NCBI RefSeq assembly: GCF_005048205.1
Contig: NZ_SUMF01000001.1
Coordinates: 1 to 64,000, forward strand
Direction: 5' to 3'
Length of the DNA stretch: 64,000 nt
Source of the DNA: Chitiniphilus eburneus
GTDB lineage: Bacteria > Pseudomonadota > Gammaproteobacteria > Burkholderiales > Chitinibacteraceae
Shown here: positions 40,150 through 49,132 of the stretch, in pieces
How positions within the stretch are numbered: the first letter of the stretch is position 1
Layout: each line of letters starts with the position of its first letter
Notes under the pieces: generated by a model
The model's database searches: none
What the model saw: only the letters and a program-made list of their open reading frames with translations
Told to the model about the DNA's origin: nothing
Program-made: the position numbers and the translations under genes

Positions 40150-41322
40150 CTACCGTGGCATCCGCGCCACGACCCGCGTGCCGTGTGGCGCCACTTTCTG
40201 AAGCTCGAACGAGCCGCCGCGCGCAAAGACGCGGTGTTTCATGCCGAGGATGCCGTGCCGGCGCGGCGCCTGCGCGTCCTGTTCGTTGATGCCGACGCCA
40301 TTGTCCTCCACCGCCAGCAGCAGCTCGCGCTCGTCCACCGACAACACGATGGATACGCGCGTCGCCTCGGCGTACTTGGCGGCATTGGTCAGCGCCTCCT
40401 GCGTGACCCGGAACACGGTGATCGACAGTTCCTCGCTCAGTTGCAGATCGTCATCGGGCAGGTGCAGTGTCAACGCCCACTGGTTGAGCGCGGCGACTTC
40501 GCGTACCAGCTCGCGCAGCGTGACGACGATGCCGAAGGTGGACAGCAGCGTGGGGCGCATGCCTTCCATGATGCGGCGCTTGAGCTGGATGCCGCGGTCC
40601 AGGTTGGTCAGCATGCGTTGCAGCTTGGCGGCACCCATCGGCGGCAACTCGCCCAGCGAGCGCTGCAACCACGAGATATCGATGCGGATGGCGGTGAGGA
40701 TGGCGCCGAGTTCGTCGTGCAGCTCGCGCGCCAGCTTGGCTTTCTCACGCTCGCTCAGATCCTGCAGATGCCCGGCCAGTTCCTCCAGTTGCGTGGTGCG
40801 CTCCTGTACCAGCAGTTCCAGCGAGTCCTGGCTGTGTTCCAGCTCGTTGATCAGCGAGTGCTGCAATTCGAGGCTTTCCTGTAACAGCCGCGCCTTGCGC
40901 TTGAGCATGGCCTCGCGCTTGAGCGCGGCGCTGGCATCGGTCACCTGGATCATGCAATGGCGCGGCGTGCCGGGCAGGGGGATCAGATGCACATGCTGCA
41001 TCAGCGGCACTTGCGCCCCCAGCGGCAGGCCATAGAGTGGCAATTGGGCTTCGTGCAGCGAATGCGACAGCACCGACGGGTGTCCCAGCTCCAGTGCGGC
41101 GCGCAGCGTTTCGTGCAGATAGCCGCCTTCCAGCGATGGAAACAAGGTACGCAGCGGCCGATCCAGCGCTTCCGCTTCGGCGATGCCCGAGTGCGCCACG
41201 ATCCAGCCGTTCCACACGCGCACGCGCTCATCCGGATCGACGACGATCACGCCGACGTTGAGCGAGGCCAGGGCCTGCCAGCCCAGCTCGGCCAGCCCTT
41301 CGGAGCGTGTGGGCTGTGTCAC
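40150..41322 (-). CDS. PAS-containing NarX-like histidine kinase, last gene of the chemosensory operon
   Basis: 390 residues without TM segments. PAS-like sensor (15-130, VGVIVVDPDERVRVWN), coiled coil (135-195), HisKA_3 dimerisation domain with H202 in ARELHDELGAILTAI, and HATPase_c with TQEALTNAAKYAEA and DNGVGI. A GTG start at 41322 overlaps the cheC stop (GTGA). NarX-type kinases usually pair with a LuxR-type regulator; none is encoded here, so its partner may be one of the operon's CheY proteins or encoded elsewhere. Confidence 0.88.
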   Translation of the reverse strand: MTQPTRSEGLAELGWQALASLNVGVIVVDPDERVRVWNGWIVAHSGIAEAEALDRPLRTLFPSLEGGYLHETLRAALELGHPSVLSHSLHEAQLPLYGLPLGAQVPLMQHVHLIPLPGTPRHCMIQVTDASAALKREAMLKRKARLLQESLELQHSLINELEHSQDSLELLVQERTTQLEELAGHLQDLSEREKAKLARELHDELGAILTAIRIDISWLQRSLGELPPMGAAKLQRMLTNLDRGIQLKRRIMEGMRPTLLSTFGIVVTLRELVREVAALNQWALTLHLPDDDLQLSEELSITVFRVTQEALTNAAKYAEATRVSIVLSVDERELLLAVEDNGVGINEQDAQAPRRHGILGMKHRVFARGGSFELQKVAPHGTRVVARMPR

Positions 41323-41957
41323 ATTCCAGCCCCCGCGCCATTCATGGCGCGTTCCAGGAAGCGGTCGATGCTCTCGACGAAGGAGGAAAACGCGGCCACG
41401 TCCTGGAGGAACACCACGTAGCCCTGGATGGCATAGCGTTCGACGCTGAAATTGATGTGCAGCAGCAGCACCAGTTCGTCGAGCGCGGGCCGGAAGCCAT
41501 TGAGGATCTCGCTGCAACTGCCGACGCGAAACGACGGCAGGCCGATGGTGAAGTCGCCATCCAGCAGGTTGGACAGGGTGCCAATGCAGGCATTGAGGAT
41601 GATGTTGCCGACCTCGGTCATTGCCTCCTGTTCCATCTCGGTGATGTCTTCCAGCGGCAGTGTGTCGCCGATCATCACGCGCACGATTTCGAGGCTGCGC
41701 GTCTCGGGGAAGATCAGCATCGCGTCGGCGGCAAAGTGGCCGCGCAGCGTCTGCATCACGCTGCAAACGCGGTCTTCGGTGGCGCCGATCAGGTCGGCCG
41801 CCTCGCTGCGGCGCACGAAGCGCATCTGCGGCACGCTGAGCGAAACCTCTTCGCTGACCATGCGGCTGAGCGTGGCGGCGGCGCGCCCCATCGCGATGTT
41901 GAAGAACTCGGTGAGCGTGTCCTGCTGTAATGGGTTGAGCACGGCGTCCACGATCAC
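41319..41957 (-). CDS. cheC: CheC-type CheY-phosphate phosphatase
   Basis: 212 residues. The two phosphatase helices are visible: E17-x-x-N20 in LTEFFNIAMGRAAATL and E115-x-x-N118 in EAMTEVGNIILNACIGTL, with a beta-rich core between. Dephosphorylates CheY-P. The GTG start at 41957 overlaps the upstream cheY stop (GTGA). CheC is typical of Bacillus/archaeal pathways and appears in some proteobacterial ones. Confidence 0.88.
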   Translation of the reverse strand: MIVDAVLNPLQQDTLTEFFNIAMGRAAATLSRMVSEEVSLSVPQMRFVRRSEAADLIGATEDRVCSVMQTLRGHFAADAMLIFPETRSLEIVRVMIGDTLPLEDITEMEQEAMTEVGNIILNACIGTLSNLLDGDFTIGLPSFRVGSCSEILNGFRPALDELVLLLHINFSVERYAIQGYVVFLQDVAAFSSFVESIDRFLERAMNGAGAGM

Positions 41958-42328
41958 AGCCCGAACAGGATCTTGTCCACGCCTTCGCGCGTGACGGGCT
42001 TTTCCACCAGGGCGACGAAGAAGATGCCCAGCGCCTGGACCTTCTGCCGCACGCTGTCCTGGATGTTGGCGGTCATCACCGCCAGCTTGGCCGATGGGCA
42101 TTGCTGTTTGAGCGCAACCGCTGCATCCAGCCCGCCCATGCCAGGCATGTTGATGTCGAGCGTGATCAGGTCGGGCGACCGGGCGTGCGCCATGGTCAGC
42201 GCCGCCTCACCGTCGGGGGCCTCCAGGATCTGCCAGTCGGGATGGCTTTCCAGGATCAGCTTGCGAATCAACATGCGTGAGAGCGCGCTGTCGTCCACGA
42301 TCAATACCGTTTTTGCCATGTCACTCAT
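41954..42328 (-). CDS. cheY: CheY-like response regulator (adjacent to CheC)
   Basis: 124 residues, receiver domain only. Acidic pocket VDDS, phosphoacceptor D58 in TLDINMPGMGG, Thr in AVMTAN and Lys in VEKPVT. Start ATG 42328 (AAGGAA 5 bases upstream) overlaps the STAS-like gene by 8 bases; ATG at 42319 is possible. Placed before cheC, its likely phosphatase. Confidence 0.9.
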   Translation of the reverse strand: MSDMAKTVLIVDDSALSRMLIRKLILESHPDWQILEAPDGEAALTMAHARSPDLITLDINMPGMGGLDAAVALKQQCPSAKLAVMTANIQDSVRQKVQALGIFFVALVEKPVTREGVDKILFGL

Positions 42329-42617
42329 GCGGGTTCCTTGTCGGGTGACCGGGGCCTGGCCCGGATTCTGTTGGAACGCCAGCCAGACCGGCAAGCGTCG
42401 GAGAAAGAAATCGCGCCATCCAGGCGTCGGCCGGCAGCGCGATGAGCCTGGGGCGGGCGCTGAGCAATAGCTGTATCACCGCGCAATGCAGGTGTCGGCA
42501 GCCGGCCAGATCGAGCCGCGCCCCCGGGGTTGCCAGCAGCCAGTCGAGCAGCGGCGCCACGTCGTCGATGCCGCAGACGCCTTCCAGCCAGCCTTGGGTA
42601 TTGTCGGCGCGGAACAT
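42321..42617 (-). CDS. Small STAS-like protein
   Basis: 98 residues. GVCGIDDVAPLLDWLLATPG, LDLAGCRHLHCAVIQLLLSA and the strand-helix order resemble a STAS domain (anti-sigma antagonist fold). Conserved position between cheA and cheY suggests a regulatory part of the array. ATG overlaps the cheA stop (TGATG) and its 3' end overlaps cheY. The fold call is by pattern, so moderate. Confidence 0.6.
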   Translation of the reverse strand: MFRADNTQGWLEGVCGIDDVAPLLDWLLATPGARLDLAGCRHLHCAVIQLLLSARPRLIALPADAWMARFLSPTLAGLAGVPTESGPGPGHPTRNPHE

Positions 42618-44770
42618 CAGAGCAATCCTTGCGGGTTGAGCACCAGCAGCACGCTGCCATCGGCCAGCAGCGCCGAGCCGTCGTAGCACGGCAGGCCGGC
42701 GAGCAGGCCGGTCAACGGCTTGACCACGATGTCCAGGCTGTCGCCCACGGCATCCACCGCCAGCGCGATGCGGCCCTGCGCGGTATGCAGCACCACGGCG
42801 GCGTCCGGCGGGCGCGCCGTTACGGGCAGGCCCAGTACGCGCGACAGCGACACCAACGGCAAGACCTCGTCGCGCCAGGCCAGTATGTCGCGTCGTTTCA
42901 AGCGCCGTAGGTCGTCCGGCTGTGGGCGCACCACTTCCAGCAACTGTGTCAGCGGCACGCCGAAGCGTTGCCGCGCCACCTCCACGACCACGACCTGCGC
43001 CAGCGCCAGTTGCACCGGCAGGCTGAGCGCCAGCGTAGTGCCCTCCCCCGGACGGGCGCTCAGGCTGACCGCGCCGCCGAGCGCGCCGACAGCGGTGCGC
43101 ACCACGTCCATGCCCACGCCGCGCCCCGACACCTCGGTCACGGTGGCCGCCGTCGAAAAGCCCGGCTCGAAGACCAGTTGCAGCGCAGCCTCGTCGGGCA
43201 GCGCCGCCAGTTGCGCCGCATCCAGCACGCCACGCTCGGCGGCGCGCTGGCGGATGCGCGCGCTGTCGATGCCGCGCCCGTCGTCGGCAACCTCGATCAA
43301 CAGCCGGTCCTGTACCTGGCTCGCCCGCACCGTCAGGGTGCCCTCGGCCGGCTTGCCTGCGGCAAGCCGCTCGGCCGATGGCTCCAGACCGTGGTCGATG
43401 GCGTTGCGCAACAGGTGGATCATCGGCTCGTGCAACGCTGCGGCCACGCTCTTGTCCACGCGCAGCCCCTCGCCTTCGAGATGCAGCGCCACCTTCTTGT
43501 CCAGTTGCCGCGCCAACTGCCGCGCCTGGCGCGGCAGGCGCTCGAACACCTCCGACAGCGGCACCAGTCGCGCTTCCTGCAATGCCGCCTGCAAGTCGCG
43601 CAGATCGCGGTCCAGCCGTGTATGCCAGCTCCACAGTTCGCGACCGAACGATGCGGCGGCAGGGTCGGCCTGTGCGCGCCGCGCCAGATCGGCCAGCGCG
43701 GTGCGCGAGACACCCAGCTCGGTGGTCACATCGAGCAGGCGGTCGATCAGTGCCGGATCGATGCGCAACGCTTCGGCACGCGGTGCGGGCGCCTCGACAT
43801 GCGGCTTTTCCGGTGCGGCCAGGCGGGCGAGCACGTCATCCAGCCGTTGCAGCGCGACCTCCGGCGACAACGGTTCCTGCCAGTGCGCCGCTTCCTCCGG
43901 CCAGCCTAGCGCGGTACAGCAATTGCGCAACACGGTGGCGATGGAGCGCAAGGCGCCTTCCGCGTTGCCAGCGGTGATGGCGTGGCGCAGCAGTGATCGC
44001 TGCTGTGTCAGCAACGCTGCAGCCGCGCGTTGCGGCCCGCTGTCCAGTACCACCGGCAACGCGGGCAGCGGCGCGATGCTCACTTGGGACGCCACCGTGC
44101 GCAGTGCCTTGGTCACGTCGTCCGGCGACGCATCGGATAACGCATGCAGTACCAGCCGGCAGCGATAGGGATCGAGCCCGGCCAGCGGCTGCGGCGCCGG
44201 TTCCTCCAGGTGCAGCGCCACCAGGCCCGGTAGTTGTCGCAGCGTGTAGAGCGGGTCTTCGCCGCTGAAGAAGCAGTCGGGATCCGGCGTGTAGCACACA
44301 TGGAGCAACGATCCGGCAGGCGAGCCCGATGCGCGCAGCGCATCGCGCAGGGCTTGCGGCACCGCTACGGTGGAGGTCGTCACGGGCGTAACCGCCCCCC
44401 GCCCCGCGAGGGTGGCCACATGGCGCCGGGCCACCGCGTCCGATTCTGGCGGCAAGTGAGTGCCATCCAGTCGCTCCAGCCAGTCGGCTATGTCGTCGAA
44501 GGCCGCCAGCAACGCGGCCAGTTGCGGCGGTGTCAGCGTCGCCGTGTCGTCGCGCGCGTCGCCCAGGCAGGTTTCGGCGGCGTGCGTGATCTCCAGGATC
44601 GGCTCGAAGCCGAACAGCCCGCATGAGCCTTTGATGGTGTGCGCGGCGCGATGCACCGCTTCGATGGCGTCGCGCCGCGCCGGGTTGCGCGCCAGTTGCT
44701 CCAGCCCCTGGCCGATCAACAGCAGGTGTTCGCGGGTTTCGTCGAGAAACTGCGCCAGCAATGGATCCAT
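42617..44770 (-). CDS. cheA: Chemotaxis histidine kinase CheA
   Basis: 717 residues. HPt (P1) with H44 in HRAAHTIKGSCGLFG; P2-like response-regulator-binding segment (about 145-240); P3 dimerisation helices (about 355-420); P4 ATPase with HLLRNAIDHGLE, VADDGRGID and GRGVGMDVVR; P5 CheW-like domain to the C-terminus. Autophosphorylates and passes phosphate to CheY and CheB. ATG at 44770 is 1 base after the cheY stop; a GTG at 44788 is the alternative. Confidence 0.95.
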   Translation of the reverse strand: MDPLLAQFLDETREHLLLIGQGLEQLARNPARRDAIEAVHRAAHTIKGSCGLFGFEPILEITHAAETCLGDARDDTATLTPPQLAALLAAFDDIADWLERLDGTHLPPESDAVARRHVATLAGRGAVTPVTTSTVAVPQALRDALRASGSPAGSLLHVCYTPDPDCFFSGEDPLYTLRQLPGLVALHLEEPAPQPLAGLDPYRCRLVLHALSDASPDDVTKALRTVASQVSIAPLPALPVVLDSGPQRAAAALLTQQRSLLRHAITAGNAEGALRSIATVLRNCCTALGWPEEAAHWQEPLSPEVALQRLDDVLARLAAPEKPHVEAPAPRAEALRIDPALIDRLLDVTTELGVSRTALADLARRAQADPAAASFGRELWSWHTRLDRDLRDLQAALQEARLVPLSEVFERLPRQARQLARQLDKKVALHLEGEGLRVDKSVAAALHEPMIHLLRNAIDHGLEPSAERLAAGKPAEGTLTVRASQVQDRLLIEVADDGRGIDSARIRQRAAERGVLDAAQLAALPDEAALQLVFEPGFSTAATVTEVSGRGVGMDVVRTAVGALGGAVSLSARPGEGTTLALSLPVQLALAQVVVVEVARQRFGVPLTQLLEVVRPQPDDLRRLKRRDILAWRDEVLPLVSLSRVLGLPVTARPPDAAVVLHTAQGRIALAVDAVGDSLDIVVKPLTGLLAGLPCYDGSALLADGSVLLVLNPQGLL

Positions 44771-44771
44771 G

Positions 44772-45143
44772 TCACCCGACCCCGCCACAGAGCATGGTGG
44801 CGTATAGCGTCAGGTCGGCGGCCGGCACCGGCTTGACCAGCATGAAGTTGGCGCCGGCCGCTTCGGCACGCGCCTGCTGCACCGGGCCGTGCTCGGTGGT
44901 GACGACGATGGCGGGAACGGCCTCCAGCGCCGGTTCGCGGCGTAGCGTGCTCAGTAGTGTGTAGCCATCCATCATCGGCATGTTCACGTCGAGCACCAGC
45001 AGATCGAACCGGTCGGACAGCGCTTTTTCCAGCCCTTCCGCGCCATTGGCAGCCTCGCTGACGCGAAAGCCCGCCGCCTCCAGGATCTGGCGGTGGTAAC
45101 GCCGCACGGTCAGCGCGTCGTCGACGATCAGGACGTGTTTCAT
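44772..45143 (-). CDS. cheY: CheY response regulator
   Basis: 123 residues, receiver domain. VDDA acidic pocket, D52 in LDVNMPMMDGY, T in VVTTEHG, K in VKPVPAADL. No output domain. Its ATG overlaps the cheR stop (ATGA). Likely the main phosphoacceptor of the adjacent CheA. Confidence 0.93.
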   Translation of the reverse strand: MKHVLIVDDALTVRRYHRQILEAAGFRVSEAANGAEGLEKALSDRFDLLVLDVNMPMMDGYTLLSTLRREPALEAVPAIVVTTEHGPVQQARAEAAGANFMLVKPVPAADLTLYATMLCGGVG

Positions 45144-46012
45144 CGCGGCCTCGATTCGATGGGTTTCTGGTAGACGATGGCATCGGGGAACTTGCGCACG
45201 GTGAAGAGCGACGAGATACGGCTCATCGATTCGGCATGCCCCAGGCAGATGTAGCCCCCCGGCCGCAATGCGTCGTACAGCGCCTCGGCGGCCTGTCGCC
45301 GTGACAGGTCGTCAAAGTAGATCAGCAGGTTGCGGCAGAACACGACGTCCACGTCGCGCCAGGCGCGCATCGACTCGACATCGCAGACATTGACGGCGCT
45401 GAAGGCGATGGCGTCGCGCAGCATGGCATCGATGCGATGGCCACCCGCTTCGCGCATGAAGTAGCGGTCGCGCAGTGGCTGCGGCAATTGGTGCAGCGCG
45501 CGCGCGGGGTACAGTCCGGCACGGGCCAGGTCGAGCATTTCGGTATCGATGTCCGAAGCCAGCAGTTCGACATTGCGTTCAGCCAGCAGCGGCCAGTGTT
45601 CCAGCAGGTAGATCGCGAGCGAATACGGTTCTTCACCCGAGGCGGCGGGAATCGACCAGATACGCAGCGTTTCGTCCGGGCCACGTCGTGACAGCAGGTC
45701 GGGCAGCAGCGATTCGACCAGGCAGCGGAACTGGTATTCCTCGCGGTAGAAGTAGGTTTCGTTGATCGTCATGGCATTGATCAACTGCTGCATTTCGCCG
45801 CCGGGGCGGTCGCAGCCGGCCAGTAGCGCGCCAAAATAGGCGTCGAATTCGGCGTGCCCGGTCTCGGACATGCGCCGCTGTAGTCGGCGATCGACGAAGT
45901 AGCGCTTGCCCTGGTCGAAGACGATGCCGGTCTTGCGGTAGAAAAAATCGCTGAAGCGCTCGAAATCGGCATGACTGATTTCGGGCTCGCGCGACGCCAC
46001 GGGCTCAGTCAT
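45140..46012 (-). CDS. cheR: MCP methyltransferase CheR
   Basis: 290 residues. N-terminal helical receptor-binding domain (FERFSDFFYRKTGIVFDQGK), signature MTINETYFYREEYQF, SAM-binding AASGEEPYSLAI and VVFCRNLLIYFD with LRPGGYICLGHAE. Methylates receptor glutamates. ATG at 46012 overlaps the HEAT-repeat gene by 8 bases. Confidence 0.95.
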   Translation of the reverse strand: MTEPVASREPEISHADFERFSDFFYRKTGIVFDQGKRYFVDRRLQRRMSETGHAEFDAYFGALLAGCDRPGGEMQQLINAMTINETYFYREEYQFRCLVESLLPDLLSRRGPDETLRIWSIPAASGEEPYSLAIYLLEHWPLLAERNVELLASDIDTEMLDLARAGLYPARALHQLPQPLRDRYFMREAGGHRIDAMLRDAIAFSAVNVCDVESMRAWRDVDVVFCRNLLIYFDDLSRRQAAEALYDALRPGGYICLGHAESMSRISSLFTVRKFPDAIVYQKPIESRPR

Positions 46013-46613
46013 GGCCGCCGATCCGGGCCACCGCCAGATCCACCGCGAAGCCGATGAATTCCACGCCGGGAAAACGGGCGCGTACCGCGTGCAGCGCGGG
46101 CAGTTGCGTCGGAGTGCCCACTTCGGCCAGCCATTCGATCGCCACGCCGCAGACATTGACGTGCGGATCATCCCACAGCAGTTGCGCCACCCGCGCCAGC
46201 GCCTGCGGCGTGGGGACCATGCGCAGGGCGTTGAGCGCGTAGATGCGCAGGTCGGGATCGGGATCGTCCAGCAGCACGACCACGGCTGGGGCGTTGCCGG
46301 GCAGTTCGCGTAGTACATCGACGAGTTCGGTGCGGCGCACGGTATCGGCGCCGCGCAATGCCTGCGCCAGCCGCTGCGTGACCTGCTCGTCGGGATGCGT
46401 GGCGAGCGCGGTCAACAGGCGCAGGCGCACGGTGGCGTCGGGTTCGGTATCCCAGGCATCGAGCAGTTCGGCGTGGGCATCGCCCCGCGATCCCAGCGCT
46501 GCGGCAGCGCAACCACGCGTTGCGGCGTCGACGGCGCGCAGTTCGTCCAGCAGGCGGTCACGGGCTGGGGGCGGCGCGGGTGACAGAGGGCTGGTGGTCT
46601 TGATCAGGGCCAT
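46005..46613 (-). CDS. HEAT-repeat protein of the chemosensory operon
   Basis: 202 residues, composed of helical pairs with HEAT-like spacing: ATRGCAAAALGSRGDAHAEL, VRLRLLTALATHPDEQV, DLRIYALNALRMVPTPQAL, NVCGVAIEWLAEVGTPTQL. It is presumably a protein-protein scaffold, between cheB and cheR, and may bind one of them or the receptor. ATG at 46613 lies 7 bases after the cheB stop; an ATG at 46631 would overlap it. Confidence 0.75.
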   Translation of the reverse strand: MALIKTTSPLSPAPPPARDRLLDELRAVDAATRGCAAAALGSRGDAHAELLDAWDTEPDATVRLRLLTALATHPDEQVTQRLAQALRGADTVRRTELVDVLRELPGNAPAVVVLLDDPDPDLRIYALNALRMVPTPQALARVAQLLWDDPHVNVCGVAIEWLAEVGTPTQLPALHAVRARFPGVEFIGFAVDLAVARIGGHD

Positions 46614-46620
46614 GTGGTTC

Positions 46621-47706
46621 TCACTGAACAATGGGCGCGCACGCCCATTGCTGTAGCTGGTGGGCGATCTGGTCGGCAGCCAGCACGACGCTGGCGCCGT
46701 CGGCGGCGATCAGTGCCTGGGGCATGCCGAACACCACGGCGCTCTCGGCCGATTCGGCGACGGTGCGGCCCCCCTGGCTGCGCAGCTGGCGCATCGCGGT
46801 GGCGCCGTCGTCGCCCATGCCGGTCAGCAGCACACCGATCAGGCGCTGAGGTGGCAGGCAGTTCATGGCGCTGCGGACCATGCCATCGATGGCAGGGTGC
46901 CAGTGATAGTCGGGTTGCGTCGGACGCGGCATGGCGACAATGGTGTCGCCGCGCTGTGCAAGTACCAGGTCGGCATCGCCGCGCGCCACATGGATGCCAG
47001 GGGCCAGCGGCGTCGGTGCGGCCACTTCGCGCACGCGCAGCGGGCAAAGCTTGTCCAGCCGCGCGGCGAAGGCGCCGGTGAAGGCGGCCGGCATGTGCTG
47101 GCAGACAACCACCGGCCACGGAAAATCGGCCGGCAGCAACGGCAGGATGCGCTCCAGCGTACGCGGCCCGCCGGTGGAAACGCCGATCAGCACCAGGCCC
47201 GGCAATGGTCCCGCCTCGCCCTTTTCCATGACAGGAGGACGCGCTGGGCCGCGCGGCGCGACGACAACGGGCGCCGGACGCATCGTGGCCCTGGCGGCAG
47301 CGCGGATTTTTTCGACGATCTCGATATTGGCGGCGGCAAGAGCGGCCTCGGCATCGTCGGTCAGCGGGGCCAGCCGTGGCTTGGCGATGCAATCGACCGC
47401 CCCCATCGCCAGCGCTTCCAGCGTCGCCAGCGTGCCGTGCCCGGTGAGCGTGGATACCATCACCACTGGCAGTGGATGCTCGACCATCAGTCGCGCCAGC
47501 ACCGAGAGGCCGTCCAGGCCAGGCATGGTGACATCCAGCGACAGGACGTCGGGGCGGAATCGCGGCACGGCCTGCAAGGCACTGGCGCCGTCGGGGCAGG
47601 TCATCACTTCGAAATCGCCTTCGGCTTCGAACAAGCGCGCCAGGTGCCGCCGCATCAGCGCGGAATCGTCGACGATCAGTAACCGGATCGGGGACAGGCT
47701 ACGCAT
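46621..47706 (-). CDS. cheB: Protein-glutamate methylesterase CheB
   Basis: 361 residues. Receiver domain with D58 in SLDVTMPGLDG; linker about 130-165; methylesterase domain with catalytic S177 (GVSTGGPRTL), H204 (CQHMPAAFT) and D299 (TGMGDDGA). Removes methyl groups from receptors. ATG at 47706 overlaps the cheW gene by 8 bases. Confidence 0.95.
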   Translation of the reverse strand: MRSLSPIRLLIVDDSALMRRHLARLFEAEGDFEVMTCPDGASALQAVPRFRPDVLSLDVTMPGLDGLSVLARLMVEHPLPVVMVSTLTGHGTLATLEALAMGAVDCIAKPRLAPLTDDAEAALAAANIEIVEKIRAAARATMRPAPVVVAPRGPARPPVMEKGEAGPLPGLVLIGVSTGGPRTLERILPLLPADFPWPVVVCQHMPAAFTGAFAARLDKLCPLRVREVAAPTPLAPGIHVARGDADLVLAQRGDTIVAMPRPTQPDYHWHPAIDGMVRSAMNCLPPQRLIGVLLTGMGDDGATAMRQLRSQGGRTVAESAESAVVFGMPQALIAADGASVVLAADQIAHQLQQWACAPIVQ

Positions 47707-49132
47707 CCGCCGGCTCCCATTGGGGCAATCCGGCCAGCAGGCCTTCGGCATCGACCACCAGCAACATGCGATCGGGCGTGACGGCGACGCGGCGCACCAG
47801 CCGCGTCTGTTCATCCGACAGCGCGGGCAACTCGGCCGCATCATCGGGCAACGCCAGGACGTCATGCACAGCATCGACCAGCAGACCGGTGCGCGCGCCA
47901 TCGGTGCCGGACAGCACCAGGATGCGCGCACGCGGGCGCGGCGTGGGGGCGAAACCGAGCCGCGCCTGGGCATCGATCACCGGGACGGCCACGCCGTGCA
48001 GGTTGACCACGCCGATCACCCCCAGCGGTGCGCGCGGGGCGGGTGTCAGGCGATCCGGCTGGGCCACGATTTCCAACACCTGCCGCACGTCGATGCCGAA
48101 CTCTGCGGCGCCTACGCTGAACACCGCGACGCGCAACGCATCGTCGTCCTGCGTCGATGCCGGATCGTCTTCGGCCATGTCGTGCTCCAGCCCGGCGAGC
48201 GCCGGGTCGTTCAAGAGTTGTGCGGTCGCCAGCAGCGACACCAGCCGTCGACCGTCGTCCAGCCGCAGAATGCCGTCGATTTCGGCCATTTCCCCGCTGG
48301 CGACCAGCAGGGGCGGCACCGGCTGAACCGGCCCGGCGGCACGGTCGATCACTTCGGTGGCGCCGTCGACCAACAGGCCGGCCTCGACCGCGCCGACCCG
48401 CAGCACCAGTACCTGCCGCGCCGTGCCGTCCGGCGCATCCAGCGCGGCTCGCGCGTCGAGCACCGGCAACAGGCGACCACGCGAGGACATCAGCCCCAGC
48501 ATGTGCGGCAGCATGCGCGGCGCCACCAGCAGTTCGGTGGGGGCGGCCACCACTTCGCGCACCTGTGCCACCGGCACGGCGTATTCCTGGTCGCCCAGGG
48601 CAAAGGCCAGCAGCAGATCGGCGGCCTGCTCCATGGTTTGCGGCGTGTCGGCGGGCGCCTGTGTGGGCGCGCTGCGCGCCGGTCGCACGCTGGCGGCGGC
48701 CAGGCGGGCGAGATCGGGCACCAGCAGGTCGGGCCATTCGCCTTGGGCGGCGAATAATCCGGCCCAGCCGGCGGCGCGCTGTTCAGCATCGGCCGGTTGC
48801 AGCGCGGCCGGCTCGAATTCGGCCACGCCGTGCACCGCATCCACCAGCACACCCTGCGCGCCGTGGTACAGCACCAACAGGCGACTGCCCGGCGTGGGCG
48901 GCACGGCAAGCTGGCCCAGCAATGCGCTCATGCTGAGCACGGCCAGCGCACGTCCTCGCAGGTTGATCATGCCCAGCATGCCAGGGGGCGCCAGCGGTAC
49001 CGGATACAAGGTCGGCAGACGAGTGACTTCGGCCAGTTGGTCGAGCGGGCTGGTCAGCGTGAGGTCGCCGACGCGATAGACCAGCCAGCCGGCGTCCTGT
49101 CCGCTTGCGACGTCGGCAACAGTGGCGCTCAT
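47699..49132 (-). CDS. cheW: CheW protein with three CheW domains
   Basis: 477 residues, about three times a normal CheW. Each third has the hallmark turn: [15 protein letters not shown] (domain 1, about 13-160), [17 protein letters not shown] (domain 2, about 170-310) and [17 protein letters not shown] (domain 3, about 335-475), joined by acidic or Ala/Pro linkers. It would link CheA to the soluble receptor at three sites. ATG at 49132 overlaps the MCP stop (ATGA). Confidence 0.88.
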   Translation of the reverse strand: MSATVADVASGQDAGWLVYRVGDLTLTSPLDQLAEVTRLPTLYPVPLAPPGMLGMINLRGRALAVLSMSALLGQLAVPPTPGSRLLVLYHGAQGVLVDAVHGVAEFEPAALQPADAEQRAAGWAGLFAAQGEWPDLLVPDLARLAAASVRPARSAPTQAPADTPQTMEQAADLLLAFALGDQEYAVPVAQVREVVAAPTELLVAPRMLPHMLGLMSSRGRLLPVLDARAALDAPDGTARQVLVLRVGAVEAGLLVDGATEVIDRAAGPVQPVPPLLVASGEMAEIDGILRLDDGRRLVSLLATAQLLNDPALAGLEHDMAEDDPASTQDDDALRVAVFSVGAAEFGIDVRQVLEIVAQPDRLTPAPRAPLGVIGVVNLHGVAVPVIDAQARLGFAPTPRPRARILVLSGTDGARTGLLVDAVHDVLALPDDAAELPALSDEQTRLVRRVAVTPDRMLLVVDAEGLLAGLPQWEPADA

